A DNA stretch of 13,098 bases, taken from assembly GCA_959606905.1 (NCBI GenBank), contig CAUHML010000088.1, positions 1 to 13,098 on the forward strand, given 5' to 3'. Both the position numbers and the translations under genes were made by a program. Source of the stretch: an uncultured Bacteroides sp. Its GTDB lineage: Bacteria > Bacteroidota > Bacteroidia > Bacteroidales > Bacteroidaceae. The notes under the pieces are model-generated. The model saw only the letters and a program-made list of their open reading frames with translations. It ran no database searches and was not told the origin of the DNA. This document shows, piece by piece, positions 1 to 7,723 of the stretch; within the stretch, counting starts at the first letter, position 1; each line of letters starts with the position of its first letter.

Positions 1-822
1 AGTTCTGCGTCAATGAACAGAGTATATGAATATTTACCGGCTCCCGGTCAATTCATCAATGAGAATCATACCACAACAACTATGGCAGAAGCCTGCACCT
101 ATGCAGAAGAACGAATCAATCAGACGGCTTATGTTTCCCTAGGCGGATTCGGTGGATACATCATCGTTGGATTCGATCATAGTATCGTGAATGATGGAGA
201 TTACAACATTGCTATTACAGGAAACGCTTTTGATGGTTCGTCAGAACCGGGAATTGTATGGGTAATGCAGGACGAAAATGGTGATGGGTTACCTAATGAC
301 ACTTGGTATGAATTGCGCGGATCCGAATATGGGAAAGCCGAAACCTGGCAGGACTATGCCGTCACCTATCATAAACCAACTGGTATTCAGCTTCCCACCC
401 CATGGACAGACAATCATGGTCAAAGTGGGTCTATTGATTATCTGGGTGCTTTTCACCGGCAAGATTATTATTATCCCGCCTGGGTAAAGGAAAAACAATA
501 TACTTTGCGAGGTACTCGCCTGAAAGAGCGTAATTACGATCAATCCGGTAATGGTACTTATTGGGTAAATGATAGTTATGAATGGGGATATGCTGATAAT
601 TTCAGCGCCATTGATCGTCTGACAGATGATGACAACTATAATGCCGGACCGTCTGACAATCATTTCAAGATATCCCATGCTGTAACTTTCGATGGTAAGG
701 ATGCAAACCTGAAGTACGTTGATTTTATCAAAGTACAAGTGGGTGTTAATAGTAAAAGCGGTTGGTTGGGTGAAATATCCACTGAAGTTTTTGGAATAAA
801 GGATTTCAACATGCTCAAATAA
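1..822 (+). CDS. PKD-like cell-surface protein, 3' part (5' end outside window)
   Basis: The reading frame is open from base 1, so the ATG at 13 is probably internal and the gene begins before the window. About 273 residues are visible and end in a TAA at 820-822. I see no membrane segment. The sequence is rich in Tyr, Trp, Gly and Asp, as in secreted Bacteroidota surface proteins. A stretch at about residues 39-56 from the ATG reads AYVSLGGFGGYIIVGFDH. It is followed at 87-96 by an acidic DxNxDG loop (DENGDGLPND) of the kind that binds calcium in dockerin-like or thrombospondin-3-like repeats. From memory, this region matches the PKD-like cell-surface proteins of Bacteroides that are often encoded beside BtuB-type vitamin B12 receptors and beta-propeller proteins. 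That neighbourhood would lie to the left and cannot be checked here. The molecular function is unknown, and the B12 link is inference only. Confidence 0.7.
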   Translation, partial: SSASMNRVYEYLPAPGQFINENHTTTTMAEACTYAEERINQTAYVSLGGFGGYIIVGFDHSIVNDGDYNIAITGNAFDGSSEPGIVWVMQDENGDGLPNDTWYELRGSEYGKAETWQDYAVTYHKPTGIQLPTPWTDNHGQSGSIDYLGAFHRQDYYYPAWVKEKQYTLRGTRLKERNYDQSGNGTYWVNDSYEWGYADNFSAIDRLTDDDNYNAGPSDNHFKISHAVTFDGKDANLKYVDFIKVQVGVNSKSGWLGEISTEVFGIKDFNMLK

Positions 823-865
823 TTGATAGAATATACATAAGAGATTCTTTTCGCTATTAAATATA

Positions 866-899
866 GAGATAAAAATTACCAAATGGTAATTTTTATCTC
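866..899. repeat. Perfect 15-bp inverted repeat with 4-nt loop
   Basis: Arms at 866-880 (gagataaaaattacc) and 885-899 match perfectly around the loop AAAT. The inner stem ATTACC/GGTAAT is flanked by an A-run on the left and a T-run on the right. This is the shape of a weak bidirectional intrinsic terminator, and it lies 43 bp after the upstream stop codon. There is no separate U-tract outside the stem, so an operator is also possible. Its right arm covers the region where a -33 promoter element for the next gene should lie. Confidence 0.6.
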
Positions 900-910
900 C
901 TCCCATAACC

Positions 911-944
911 CTACCTTTGTCGCCATTTTCAACGACAAAGGTAG
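911..944. promoter_or_regulatory. Perfect 12-bp inverted repeat overlapping promoter; candidate operator
   Basis: Arms at 911-922 (ctacctttgtcg) and 933-944 (cgacaaaggtag) are perfect inverted copies separated by 10 nt. The left arm contains the -7 box of the efflux gene. Transcription should begin at about 926, inside the loop, so the left arm would not be in the RNA. The symmetry therefore more likely acts in DNA, as a binding site for a dimeric repressor or activator. The Crp/Fnr-type regulator encoded downstream is an obvious candidate, but the sequence is not a standard CRP or FNR half-site. The binding protein is not known. Confidence 0.5.
912..919 (+). promoter_or_regulatory. Bacteroides -7 promoter box (TACCTTTG)
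   Basis: TACCTTTG fits the Bacteroides primary-sigma -7 consensus TAnnTTTG exactly and lies 31 bp before the ATG at 951. A start site about 7 bp downstream gives a leader of roughly 25 nt. The expected -33 TTTG is not clear. Only a T-run at 890-894, within the right arm of the upstream palindrome, is near the right distance. A weak -33 would fit a promoter that depends on a regulator. Confidence 0.6.
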
Positions 945-950
945 AAAGTT

Positions 951-2306
951 ATGAAAGATAGTATTGATTTCGGCAGTATGAACATCTCCACGTTGTTCCG
1001 TAAGTTACTAATTCCTACGGTACTTGGGATGGTATTCTCGGCTCTGTTCGTTATTACGGACGGGATATTTGTAGGAAAAGGAATTGGCAGTGACGCGCTG
1101 GCGGCAGTAAATATCACTGCACCGCTTTTTATGATCGCAGCGGGTATCGGACTGATGTTCGGAGTGGGAGCTTCGGTGGTGGCTTCCATTCATTTATCTC
1201 AGGGAAAACGCAAAGTAGCAAGTATTAATATCACTCAGGCAATTGCTTTTTCCGCATTGCTCATACTTATCCTGTCTGCTCTGTGCCTTTATTTTATAGA
1301 GCCATTAGCCAGATTATTAGGTAGTTCGGACCGATTGTTGCCGTTAGCTGTAGAATATATGGCATGGTACATTCCTTTTCTCGTATTCTACGAAGTCTTA
1401 AATATAGGTATGTTCTGCATCCGTCTGGACGGTTCACCCACCTATGCCATGATGTGTAATGCGGTTGCAGCCATACTCAATATCATACTGGATTATATAT
1501 TCATCTTCGAATTTGGTTGGGGAATAATGGGAGCAGCTTTTGCCACCAGTCTGGGGACTGTTGTGGGAGGGTTGATGACACTGATTTATCTACTCCGTTT
1601 CTCTCGTACCCTCCATCTATGCCGGATAAAGTTAAGTATCAAAAGTCTGTTACTGACTCTTCGCAACATCGGTTATATGATTAAACTGGGAAGTTCTGCT
1701 TTTATCAGTGAAGCCTCCATTGCCTGTATGATGTTTCTGGGGAACTACGTTTTCATCCGCCATCTCGGTGAAGACGGAGTGGCAGCATTCAGTATTGCCT
1801 GTTACTTCTTCCCTATCATCTTCATGGTCTATAATGCCATTGCACAATCCGCACAGCCGATTATCAGCTATAACTTCGGAGCCGGACAACCCGAGCGTGT
1901 ACGAAAGACACTGCATCTCGCCATTCGGACCGCTTTAATCTGCGGTATCAGCTTTTTCATTCTTACCGTACTATGCTGCCAAGACATCGTTTCGTTATTC
2001 ATTGACCGCAGCTACGCTGCATTTGATATAGCAGTAAACGGGCTTCCTTATTTCGGAGTAGGATTCATTTTCTTTGCCGTCAACATGATTAGCATTGGTT
2101 ATTATCAGAGTGTCGAAAGAGGTCAGCGGGCAACAATTATCACTCTTCTCCGGGGAGTCGTATTTATGTTGATCGGATTCTTTGCGCTCCCTCCGGTATT
2201 GGGTATACCGGGTATCTGGCTAGCCGTACCATTGGCAGAGTTATTAACCACTTTCTATATTTTCGGAATTTATTTGAAAGATCGTTTCATTGTCTGCCGA
2301 CGATAA
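951..2306 (+). CDS. MATE family multidrug/toxin efflux transporter
   Basis: This 451-residue inner-membrane protein has the usual MATE length and about 12 hydrophobic segments. These transporters export cationic or aromatic compounds in exchange for Na+ or H+. Visible signatures are ITDGIFVGKGIG at 35-46 in the first helix region, NIILDYIFIF at 177-186, and QPIISYNFGAG at 302-312, which is the conserved loop leading into the second half. The overall pattern resembles the MepA-like branch, but the substrate cannot be read from sequence. ATG 951 is chosen because it follows the -7 box at 912-919 with a short leader and precedes the conserved N-terminal amphipathic segment. The next gene begins 13 nt after the stop and encodes a Crp/Fnr-type regulator, so the two are probably co-transcribed. 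The regulator may control the pump. Confidence 0.93.
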   Translation: MKDSIDFGSMNISTLFRKLLIPTVLGMVFSALFVITDGIFVGKGIGSDALAAVNITAPLFMIAAGIGLMFGVGASVVASIHLSQGKRKVASINITQAIAFSALLILILSALCLYFIEPLARLLGSSDRLLPLAVEYMAWYIPFLVFYEVLNIGMFCIRLDGSPTYAMMCNAVAAILNIILDYIFIFEFGWGIMGAAFATSLGTVVGGLMTLIYLLRFSRTLHLCRIKLSIKSLLLTLRNIGYMIKLGSSAFISEASIACMMFLGNYVFIRHLGEDGVAAFSIACYFFPIIFMVYNAIAQSAQPIISYNFGAGQPERVRKTLHLAIRTALICGISFFILTVLCCQDIVSLFIDRSYAAFDIAVNGLPYFGVGFIFFAVNMISIGYYQSVERGQRATIITLLRGVVFMLIGFFALPPVLGIPGIWLAVPLAELLTTFYIFGIYLKDRFIVCRR

Positions 2307-2319
2307 GTATCTTTGCAAT

Positions 2320-2898
2320 ATGAGAACATTCATTGAAAAACTTTGCGATAGATACAAGGTATCTGAAACCGATGTACAGTCTCTACTGAACTATATGGAA
2401 GAGGTACATTTCAAAAAGAGAGATTTAATAGTACGCGAGGGGACAAAGAACTGTAATCTTTATTTTATCAAGACAGGAATATGGCGAGCCTATTATCATA
2501 AAGACGGAGTGGATACTACCATCTGGTTTGCTTCAGACGGAGAAGCTGCTTTCTCCGTCTGGGGCTATGTAGATAATGCCTACTCATTAATAAATATTGA
2601 GGTCATGTGTGACAGTGTGGCCTATTGTATTTCCCGAACAGCTCTGAATCAGCTATTCGCCTCATCCATCGGACTCGCTAATTTGGGGCTCCGCCTCATG
2701 GATCATCAGTTTCTTCAACAGGAGAACTGGCTTATCAGCTCGGGAAGCCCACGGGCTAAAGAACGCTATCTCAACCTTATCAAAGAGACTCCGGAATTAT
2801 TGCAATATGTACCTTTAAAACATATTGCGTCTTACTTGTGGATAACTCCGCAGTCGCTAAGTAGGATTCGGGCGAAGATAGCATCTTCTCCGCAATAA
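2320..2898 (+). CDS. Crp/Fnr family transcriptional regulator
   Basis: From ATG 2320 the protein has 192 residues, typical of the short Bacteroidota Crp/Fnr regulators. Residues about 25-115 form a cyclic-nucleotide-binding-like beta-roll (FKKRDLIVREGTKNCNLYFI at 31-50). The C-terminus carries a helix-turn-helix at about 165-187 (PLKHIASYLWITPQSLSRIR). I see no Fnr-type cluster of four cysteines, and no canonical cAMP-binding RS motif in the roll, so the ligand is unknown. An in-frame TTG at 2290 would add 10 residues and overlap the transporter gene. The ATG is preferred because those residues are not part of the fold and ATG is far more common. The gene starts 13 nt after the MATE stop, which suggests translational coupling. 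A TATCTTTG match lies at 2308-2315, too close to the ATG to be a convincing promoter. The target is probably this locus (inference). Confidence 0.88.
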   Translation: MRTFIEKLCDRYKVSETDVQSLLNYMEEVHFKKRDLIVREGTKNCNLYFIKTGIWRAYYHKDGVDTTIWFASDGEAAFSVWGYVDNAYSLINIEVMCDSVAYCISRTALNQLFASSIGLANLGLRLMDHQFLQQENWLISSGSPRAKERYLNLIKETPELLQYVPLKHIASYLWITPQSLSRIRAKIASSPQ

Positions 2899-2900
2899 TA

Positions 2901-4070
2901 CTACGCTTTCGCGGTCTTCACCCCAAAAGCACAATAAGTCAAATAACACACACAAGCTAAAGTAACAAAAACGCCTCCAATAACACCTACTGTTCCTATT
3001 GCAAACCCAATCACCGGGGTAACTACTCCGCCACCGGCAACAGCAGTAATCATCAATCCTGAAATTTGGTTTGCTTTTTCCGGCCTTGCCTGTAAAGCCA
3101 TCGAATAAATGATAGAAAATACGGATGAGGCAAAGAAGCCGACAGCACCGATACAAATCAGATTCACCATATCATTTTTTACAAAGGCCAGAATAAGCAA
3201 AGAGAAAATACAGGCAACAATATTCACACGGAAATATTTCATTTCAGCAATACGGGCTAACAAGAAAGCACCCAGCAAAGCACCTACCGTACGGCTTAAA
3301 AAATAAACCTGTGGGGCAAACTTCACTTGTTCTGCCGTCCAGTCAAATCGTTCCGCCATCAGTTTGGAGCTAATAAAGTTGGTAGCAACATCTACTCCCA
3401 CAATAAAAAAGATACCCAGAAACAACAACAGAATCGTTTTATCCTTCAACAAAGAAAAAGTATCACTGATAGAAAGTTGTTGGGTTGCGGCACTGGAAGC
3501 TTCCCGTTTAACAGGTGTAGCCATCAGCCAAATGGCAGACAATAACGTGATAAAGCCTAATATAGGAAAACAATAATACCATTTGTCATCTCCAAAATGT
3601 GCTACAGCCAGCAACACAATCTCCGGCCCGACGAGAGAAGACACAGCTTTAATCACTTGTCCTGCTGTCAAACTACTTGTCAGCAAACGTTGGCTGGTTA
3701 CCACATTACTCAATAACGGATTCAATGAAACCTGTAAAATGGCATTGCCAATTCCCAAAAGAGCATAAGCTATCATACAAGTCGCACTGTTATAAACGAC
3801 TAATGGCAGCAGCATACCCACTACCGTTATTCCCATACTAAGTAAAACCGTATTTTTACGTCCCCATTTGTTCATCTGATTTCCAACAGGAATACCTAAA
3901 AACAGGAACCAGATAAAAACCAATGAAGGAACAAATCCCGTCATCACGGGAGACCAGTCGAAAGTACGTTGAACATAATCGGACGAAATACCGACTATGT
4001 CACAGAAGCCCATTACAAAGAACCCGAAAAGAACGGGAAGGGCGGCATAAATAGAATTTTGTGTTTTCAT
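2901..4070 (-). CDS. MFS sugar transporter (possible FHS/FucP-like), likely PUL-associated
   Basis: This 389-residue protein has about 12 predicted transmembrane helices. The loop between helices 2 and 3 carries a major-facilitator motif at about 63-72 (GNQMNKWGRK, compare GxxxDrxGRk). The N-terminus, MKTQNSIYAALPVLFGFFVMGF, starts directly with the first helix. The general appearance matches the proton-coupled sugar permeases that accompany Bacteroides glycan loci. Given the neighbouring GH76 and GH92 genes, mannose or a short manno-oligosaccharide is the probable substrate (inference). The gene begins 78 bp after the GH92 stop, and a terminator-like hairpin lies between them, so it may be expressed at a lower level than the upstream genes or separately. 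A loose TACATTTT at 4097-4090 is the only promoter-like box seen. Its TAG stop lies 2 bp from the stop of the convergent regulator gene. Confidence 0.87.
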   Translation of the reverse strand: MKTQNSIYAALPVLFGFFVMGFCDIVGISSDYVQRTFDWSPVMTGFVPSLVFIWFLFLGIPVGNQMNKWGRKNTVLLSMGITVVGMLLPLVVYNSATCMIAYALLGIGNAILQVSLNPLLSNVVTSQRLLTSSLTAGQVIKAVSSLVGPEIVLLAVAHFGDDKWYYCFPILGFITLLSAIWLMATPVKREASSAATQQLSISDTFSLLKDKTILLLFLGIFFIVGVDVATNFISSKLMAERFDWTAEQVKFAPQVYFLSRTVGALLGAFLLARIAEMKYFRVNIVACIFSLLILAFVKNDMVNLICIGAVGFFASSVFSIIYSMALQARPEKANQISGLMITAVAGGGVVTPVIGFAIGTVGVIGGVFVTLACVCYLTYCAFGVKTAKA

Positions 4071-4089
4071 GTTTAACCCACTATATTAT

Positions 4090-4137
4090 AAAATGTAAAA
4101 TCCCCGGTGTCCTGTCAAGCAACATCGACACCGAGGA
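4090..4137 (-). terminator. Terminator/attenuator-like hairpin after GH92
   Basis: On the minus strand an 11-bp stem forms between 4137-4127 (TCCTCGGTGTC) and 4111-4101 (GACACCGGGGA), with one G:U pair and a 15-nt loop. It is followed by the T-rich run ATTTTACATTTT. The GC-rich stem and T-rich tail fit an intrinsic terminator 12 nt after the GH92 stop. The tail is interrupted by ACA, so read-through into the MFS gene is plausible and the element may act as an attenuator that lowers transporter expression. Confidence 0.6.
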
Positions 4138-4148
4138 AAATAAGCTGT

Positions 4149-6524
4149 TTATTCAGAACAATGAGGCGGATTTTCCACTCCCCATTTCTCATTCGGTTGA
4201 TTTCCCATTGTGAGTTTCAATGTCCCACCTTTATAGAGTTCATCCCGGTACAACCAGCACTGTTCCAATGGTTTGCCATTCAGCGTAGCAGATTGTACAT
4301 AATAGGCATCCGGTGTATTACCAGTCGTTTCAATCACAAACGTTTTTCCCGTCGCATTCATCGGACTAAGTTTGATTTCAATCTTATCAAACAACGGACT
4401 GCCAATCTGGAAAGTCGGTCGTTCACAAGAACCGCCCTGTACATCGAACAATCCCATTGCCGCCATCACATACCAGGCTCCCAACTGTCCCTGATCTTCA
4501 TCCTGACCGTAGCCATAACCATGCTCTCCGTTTGTTCCGTAAAACTCATCACAAATCAAGCGCGTCCATTTCTGTGTCAGGTAAGGTTTACCGGAGAAAT
4601 TGAACAACCAAGGAATATGAAGACTTGGCTGATTACCATGATTGTAAGGACTCTCCACACCTGCAAAAGCATAAGTTATCTTACCGCCACCAAAAATAGA
4701 TTTACGCGCTTCGGTAAATATAGAATCCAACCGATTATTAACCTCCTCTTTACCCACTTTTTCAATCAAACGATATGGATGTTGAGGAACAAAAAATGTA
4801 TATTGTACAGCATTTCCTTCCTGAAATCCTCTCCATGACTCCAGCGGATTAAAGTTATCAATAAACTCACCGTTAGGAACTCTGGGACGAACCAGTTTCA
4901 ATGAATCATCAAATAGTTTTTCCCATCCTCTTGATAATTCCATCAAACGGTTGTAATCATCCGTATGCCCCAATGCTTTCGCCCACTGCGCCACAGCATA
5001 AGCACTAAAGCAATATTCCAATGTATGAGAAACAGAAAAGGTAGAGCCATCCGGATGTGTGCCATAATGAACACTGTTCTCATAAGGTACATATCCTCTT
5101 TCTACAAACTGCTTCACATCCATCTTACCTGCCCCCTCAATGCGGCCTTCCCAGCCTAATTCATTCTTTAAAGCTGCCTGATAAGCCGTTTCAACATCAA
5201 AATCACGAATACCACTATTGTATGCACCTGCCAGGGTAATACTCACCATATTTGTCCCTACGCCCGAAACATATCTACTGGCAGCAATACCATCACCTAA
5301 CCAGCCAGCATCTTTGTATACCAGCAACTGACTGTTAACTAATCCATTGTAGTATTCCGGATAAGCTAGTGCCCAAAGAGAAGTCAAGTTCCAGTAAGCC
5401 CCCCAAACTGCATCCGTATTATAATGATTATATATCGGCTTACCTTCTTTTCCCAAAGGTATCTGCCCTACTGTTCCATCATTTTTGGGATAAGCTCCAT
5501 TAACATCGCTAGCAAGTCCTCTGCCCAACAAAGCGTGATACAATCCTGTATAAAATTTGATTTTGCTTTCATCCGTACCTCCTGAAACCAGAATACGTCC
5601 CAAGGATTCATTCCATTTATCCGTAGTTGACTGTAAAGCTTCATTAAAAGTCAAGTCTTTCGCTTCCGTTTCCAGATTCAGTTTAGCATTTTCAATGGAA
5701 GTATATGACAAACCGATCTTTACATTTACTACATCATCTTTTTTCGTTTTATAATTCAGGCACATAATAGCTCCTGCACCTTTGATTTCATTTCCCGCTT
5801 TCAGAGTACTATCTTGATAAAAAACCTCTACCGATTCAGGAATACGATCTAGTTTTGCATAAAAATACATAGCTACTGATGAACCCGCTTGATATTTCTT
5901 CACATATTCCGGTTCCGTAATCACGTAACCTTCAATAGTATTTCCATCTATCTGTTTGATATATGCATCACGCACAGCTCCACTTTCTCCCTGACGATTT
6001 CCAATATTCAAAAGAATATGAGCAGCTTCCGTCTCCGGGAAAGTATATCGCTGGAATCCGACACGAGCAGTGGCAGTAAGTTCTGCCTTTACCTGGTAAT
6101 CCTTTAATAATACAGAGTAATATCCCGGACGCGCCGTTTCATCTTTCTTATCAAAACGGGAACGGAACCCTTTATCGGGGTCTTCCAGTTTTCCGGGATT
6201 TGTTTTTACTTCTCCCGTTACAGGCATCAGTGAAATTCCTCCTATCTGAAACTCATGTAAGCAAGGAAAGCCATCAATCGAAGTATGATTATCTTCATAA
6301 CCAATAGCTTCCCATCCTTGATTATTACCGTAAGTTCCATTGGTAGAAGCTCCCAGTTTAGCCATTCCGAAAGGCTCCGCAGCCGGAGTATAAAAAAACC
6401 AACGACTATGTACAGTTCCGATATTAGGATTTACATATTCTACCAAATTGGGACGATCAGGTGTTTTGCACCCTACAACACCTGCCAGAATCAACAGGCT
6501 ACCTATCCATTTTAATTTCATCAT
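4149..6524 (-). CDS. GH92 family exo-alpha-mannosidase lipoprotein
   Basis: This 791-residue protein is of normal GH92 length. The family comprises Ca2+-dependent, inverting exo-mannosidases, mostly acting on alpha-1,2 linkages with some on alpha-1,3, 1,4 or 1,6. A lipoprotein signal ends at Cys19 (VVGC). The following KTPDR lacks an acidic run, which suggests a periplasmic location. The N-domain begins VEYVNPNIGT (28-37). In the (alpha/alpha)6 domain, NTDAVWG is at 369-375, EGN at 569-571 holds the expected catalytic acid Glu569, and HGNQP is at 629-633. DED at 675-677, just before QGQLGAWY, gives the paired Asp residues that form the general base. The retained Glu argues against the mannose-1-phosphate-uncapping subtype, in which this residue is Gln. 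The N-terminal WFFYTPAAEPFGMAKL differs from the common PGA-x-PFGM form. The start ATG overlaps the stop of the upstream GH76 gene by 4 nt (ATGA), indicating coupled translation. Linkage specificity is not readable. Confidence 0.93.
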   Translation of the reverse strand: MMKLKWIGSLLILAGVVGCKTPDRPNLVEYVNPNIGTVHSRWFFYTPAAEPFGMAKLGASTNGTYGNNQGWEAIGYEDNHTSIDGFPCLHEFQIGGISLMPVTGEVKTNPGKLEDPDKGFRSRFDKKDETARPGYYSVLLKDYQVKAELTATARVGFQRYTFPETEAAHILLNIGNRQGESGAVRDAYIKQIDGNTIEGYVITEPEYVKKYQAGSSVAMYFYAKLDRIPESVEVFYQDSTLKAGNEIKGAGAIMCLNYKTKKDDVVNVKIGLSYTSIENAKLNLETEAKDLTFNEALQSTTDKWNESLGRILVSGGTDESKIKFYTGLYHALLGRGLASDVNGAYPKNDGTVGQIPLGKEGKPIYNHYNTDAVWGAYWNLTSLWALAYPEYYNGLVNSQLLVYKDAGWLGDGIAASRYVSGVGTNMVSITLAGAYNSGIRDFDVETAYQAALKNELGWEGRIEGAGKMDVKQFVERGYVPYENSVHYGTHPDGSTFSVSHTLEYCFSAYAVAQWAKALGHTDDYNRLMELSRGWEKLFDDSLKLVRPRVPNGEFIDNFNPLESWRGFQEGNAVQYTFFVPQHPYRLIEKVGKEEVNNRLDSIFTEARKSIFGGGKITYAFAGVESPYNHGNQPSLHIPWLFNFSGKPYLTQKWTRLICDEFYGTNGEHGYGYGQDEDQGQLGAWYVMAAMGLFDVQGGSCERPTFQIGSPLFDKIEIKLSPMNATGKTFVIETTGNTPDAYYVQSATLNGKPLEQCWLYRDELYKGGTLKLTMGNQPNEKWGVENPPHCSE

Positions 6525-7720
6525 TTATTTATTTTTCTGTTTGTAACTTCTCCTTTAATCATCGCCACACGTGCATAATACTCCGGTACACACGAAGCAT
6601 CCAATAACCATTTCGGCTTACGTTTTTCATCAGTCCGCCCTGTCCAGTCATGATACATCAGTCCCGCCTGGTCACGTGCATGCTCCCAAGCATAATCCAG
6701 TCCTTTTATCATCGTATCCACATATTTTGAATCCCCCGTAACATTGTACAGATCGTGATAACCTCTAAACAAAACCAAATTAAACCAAGGCAAATCTGCA
6801 ATATAAGGAATACCGTCTTCCGTATACTTAAAAAATACTTTGTAGCTTCCTTCTGCCAGAAATTTAGCATTATCCAGATACGCCTGCTCACCCGTATAAT
6901 TATATAAAGCTACAGCTGCTTGTAACAAAGTACCAGTATTGTAAGTATACAAATCCGGGCATACTGCCGAAGTCGTTGTTAACCATGAATTCCAAACGAC
7001 TCCTCTTTCCGGATCTTTCAGATATTTATCAATCCAATGATAGAACTTCTTTCCCACCTCCAGATAATACTCATCTTTAGTTGCTTCATAAAGTTTTAAA
7101 GCCAACACCATCGCTTTTCCGTTAGAACAGGCAGGTTTCTGATCTTTCACTCCTTCCAACCAAGAAACAGCTCCTTCAAAGTTCTCATCCCAGCCACTTA
7201 AAATAAAGGTCAATACCTGTTTCGCTTTCTCCAGATAATGAGGATTTTTAGTTACCAAATAAGAATCAATATAATCAATCCCCACCAAACCATTGTCATC
7301 ATAATAGCGGTCTACCTTTCCAAACTGAACAGGGTAAGCCTGATAACCAAAAGGAACACGCGTTGTATCATAGTAACGCTCCATTGCCATCACCATCGAA
7401 TCGACATAAACCGTATATTTCTCCGGTTCGATAGCAGCCATCAACACTGCCGAAGAAAAGACACCACTCATAGGCCACAGATAAGAAACTTCCTGCGCTT
7501 GCCGGGTGGAATCATTAAAATAAGTCAGATCAGGACGATGACTGCTTGGGTAATATTCAGAGAAGAGGCCGTATTTGGGAACCCGGTAGAGTTCCCAAAC
7601 ACGCTGAAACATTTCTTCTGCCTTATCTTTATTCGGAGTCGTTTTTGATTCTCCGGCACAAGAAAGAAGCACGAATACCGTCGATACAAATAAAACTATA
7701 TTTCTAATTTTACTATTCAT
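6521..7720 (-). CDS. GH76 family endo-alpha-1,6-mannanase lipoprotein (second copy)
   Basis: This 399-residue protein is a GH76 enzyme. The family uses an (alpha/alpha)6 barrel and two adjacent aspartates to hydrolyse the alpha-1,6-mannan backbone with retention. Here the pair is Asp141-Asp142 in RYYDDNGLVGID. Other barrel landmarks are SYLWPMSGV (79-87), ACSNGKAM (197-204), YTYNTGTLLQAAVALY (258-273) and YHDWTGR (356-362). The signal peptide ends in a lipobox at Cys21 (LLSC) followed by AGESK. With only one acidic residue after the Cys, this looks less like a surface-export signal than that of the upstream paralogue, so I infer a periplasmic enzyme acting on imported oligosaccharides. The gene starts 3 nt after the stop of the first GH76 and overlaps the GH92 start by 4 nt. 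Bacterial GH76 members also include transglycosylase-like forms, but the locus favours a mannanase. Confidence 0.92.
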   Translation of the reverse strand: MNSKIRNIVLFVSTVFVLLSCAGESKTTPNKDKAEEMFQRVWELYRVPKYGLFSEYYPSSHRPDLTYFNDSTRQAQEVSYLWPMSGVFSSAVLMAAIEPEKYTVYVDSMVMAMERYYDTTRVPFGYQAYPVQFGKVDRYYDDNGLVGIDYIDSYLVTKNPHYLEKAKQVLTFILSGWDENFEGAVSWLEGVKDQKPACSNGKAMVLALKLYEATKDEYYLEVGKKFYHWIDKYLKDPERGVVWNSWLTTTSAVCPDLYTYNTGTLLQAAVALYNYTGEQAYLDNAKFLAEGSYKVFFKYTEDGIPYIADLPWFNLVLFRGYHDLYNVTGDSKYVDTMIKGLDYAWEHARDQAGLMYHDWTGRTDEKRKPKWLLDASCVPEYYARVAMIKGEVTNRKINK

Positions 7721-7723
7721 ATC

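Noticed and set aside
905..950. Invertible (phase-variable) promoter between inverted repeats
   Set aside because: The repeats at 911-922 and 933-944 are only 10 nt apart and the promoter box lies inside one arm. Inversion of the loop would not switch promoter direction, and no recombinase gene is nearby.
2290..2319. TTG start for the Crp/Fnr regulator
   Set aside because: It lies within the end of the MATE gene and adds ten residues that are not part of the fold. The ATG at 2320 gives the usual family N-terminus.
4090..4097. TACATTTT on the minus strand as a promoter for the MFS gene
   Set aside because: It lacks the final G of TAnnTTTG, has no -33 partner, and overlaps the T-rich tail of the hairpin, so it is better explained as part of the terminator.
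4107..4838. 243-residue plus-strand open frame opposite the GH92 gene
   Set aside because: Its sequence has no recognisable domain or promoter and is antisense to conserved GH92 catalytic motifs, so it is a shadow frame. The same applies to the antisense frames at 289-906, 7238-7648, 10780-11400 and 12075-12557.
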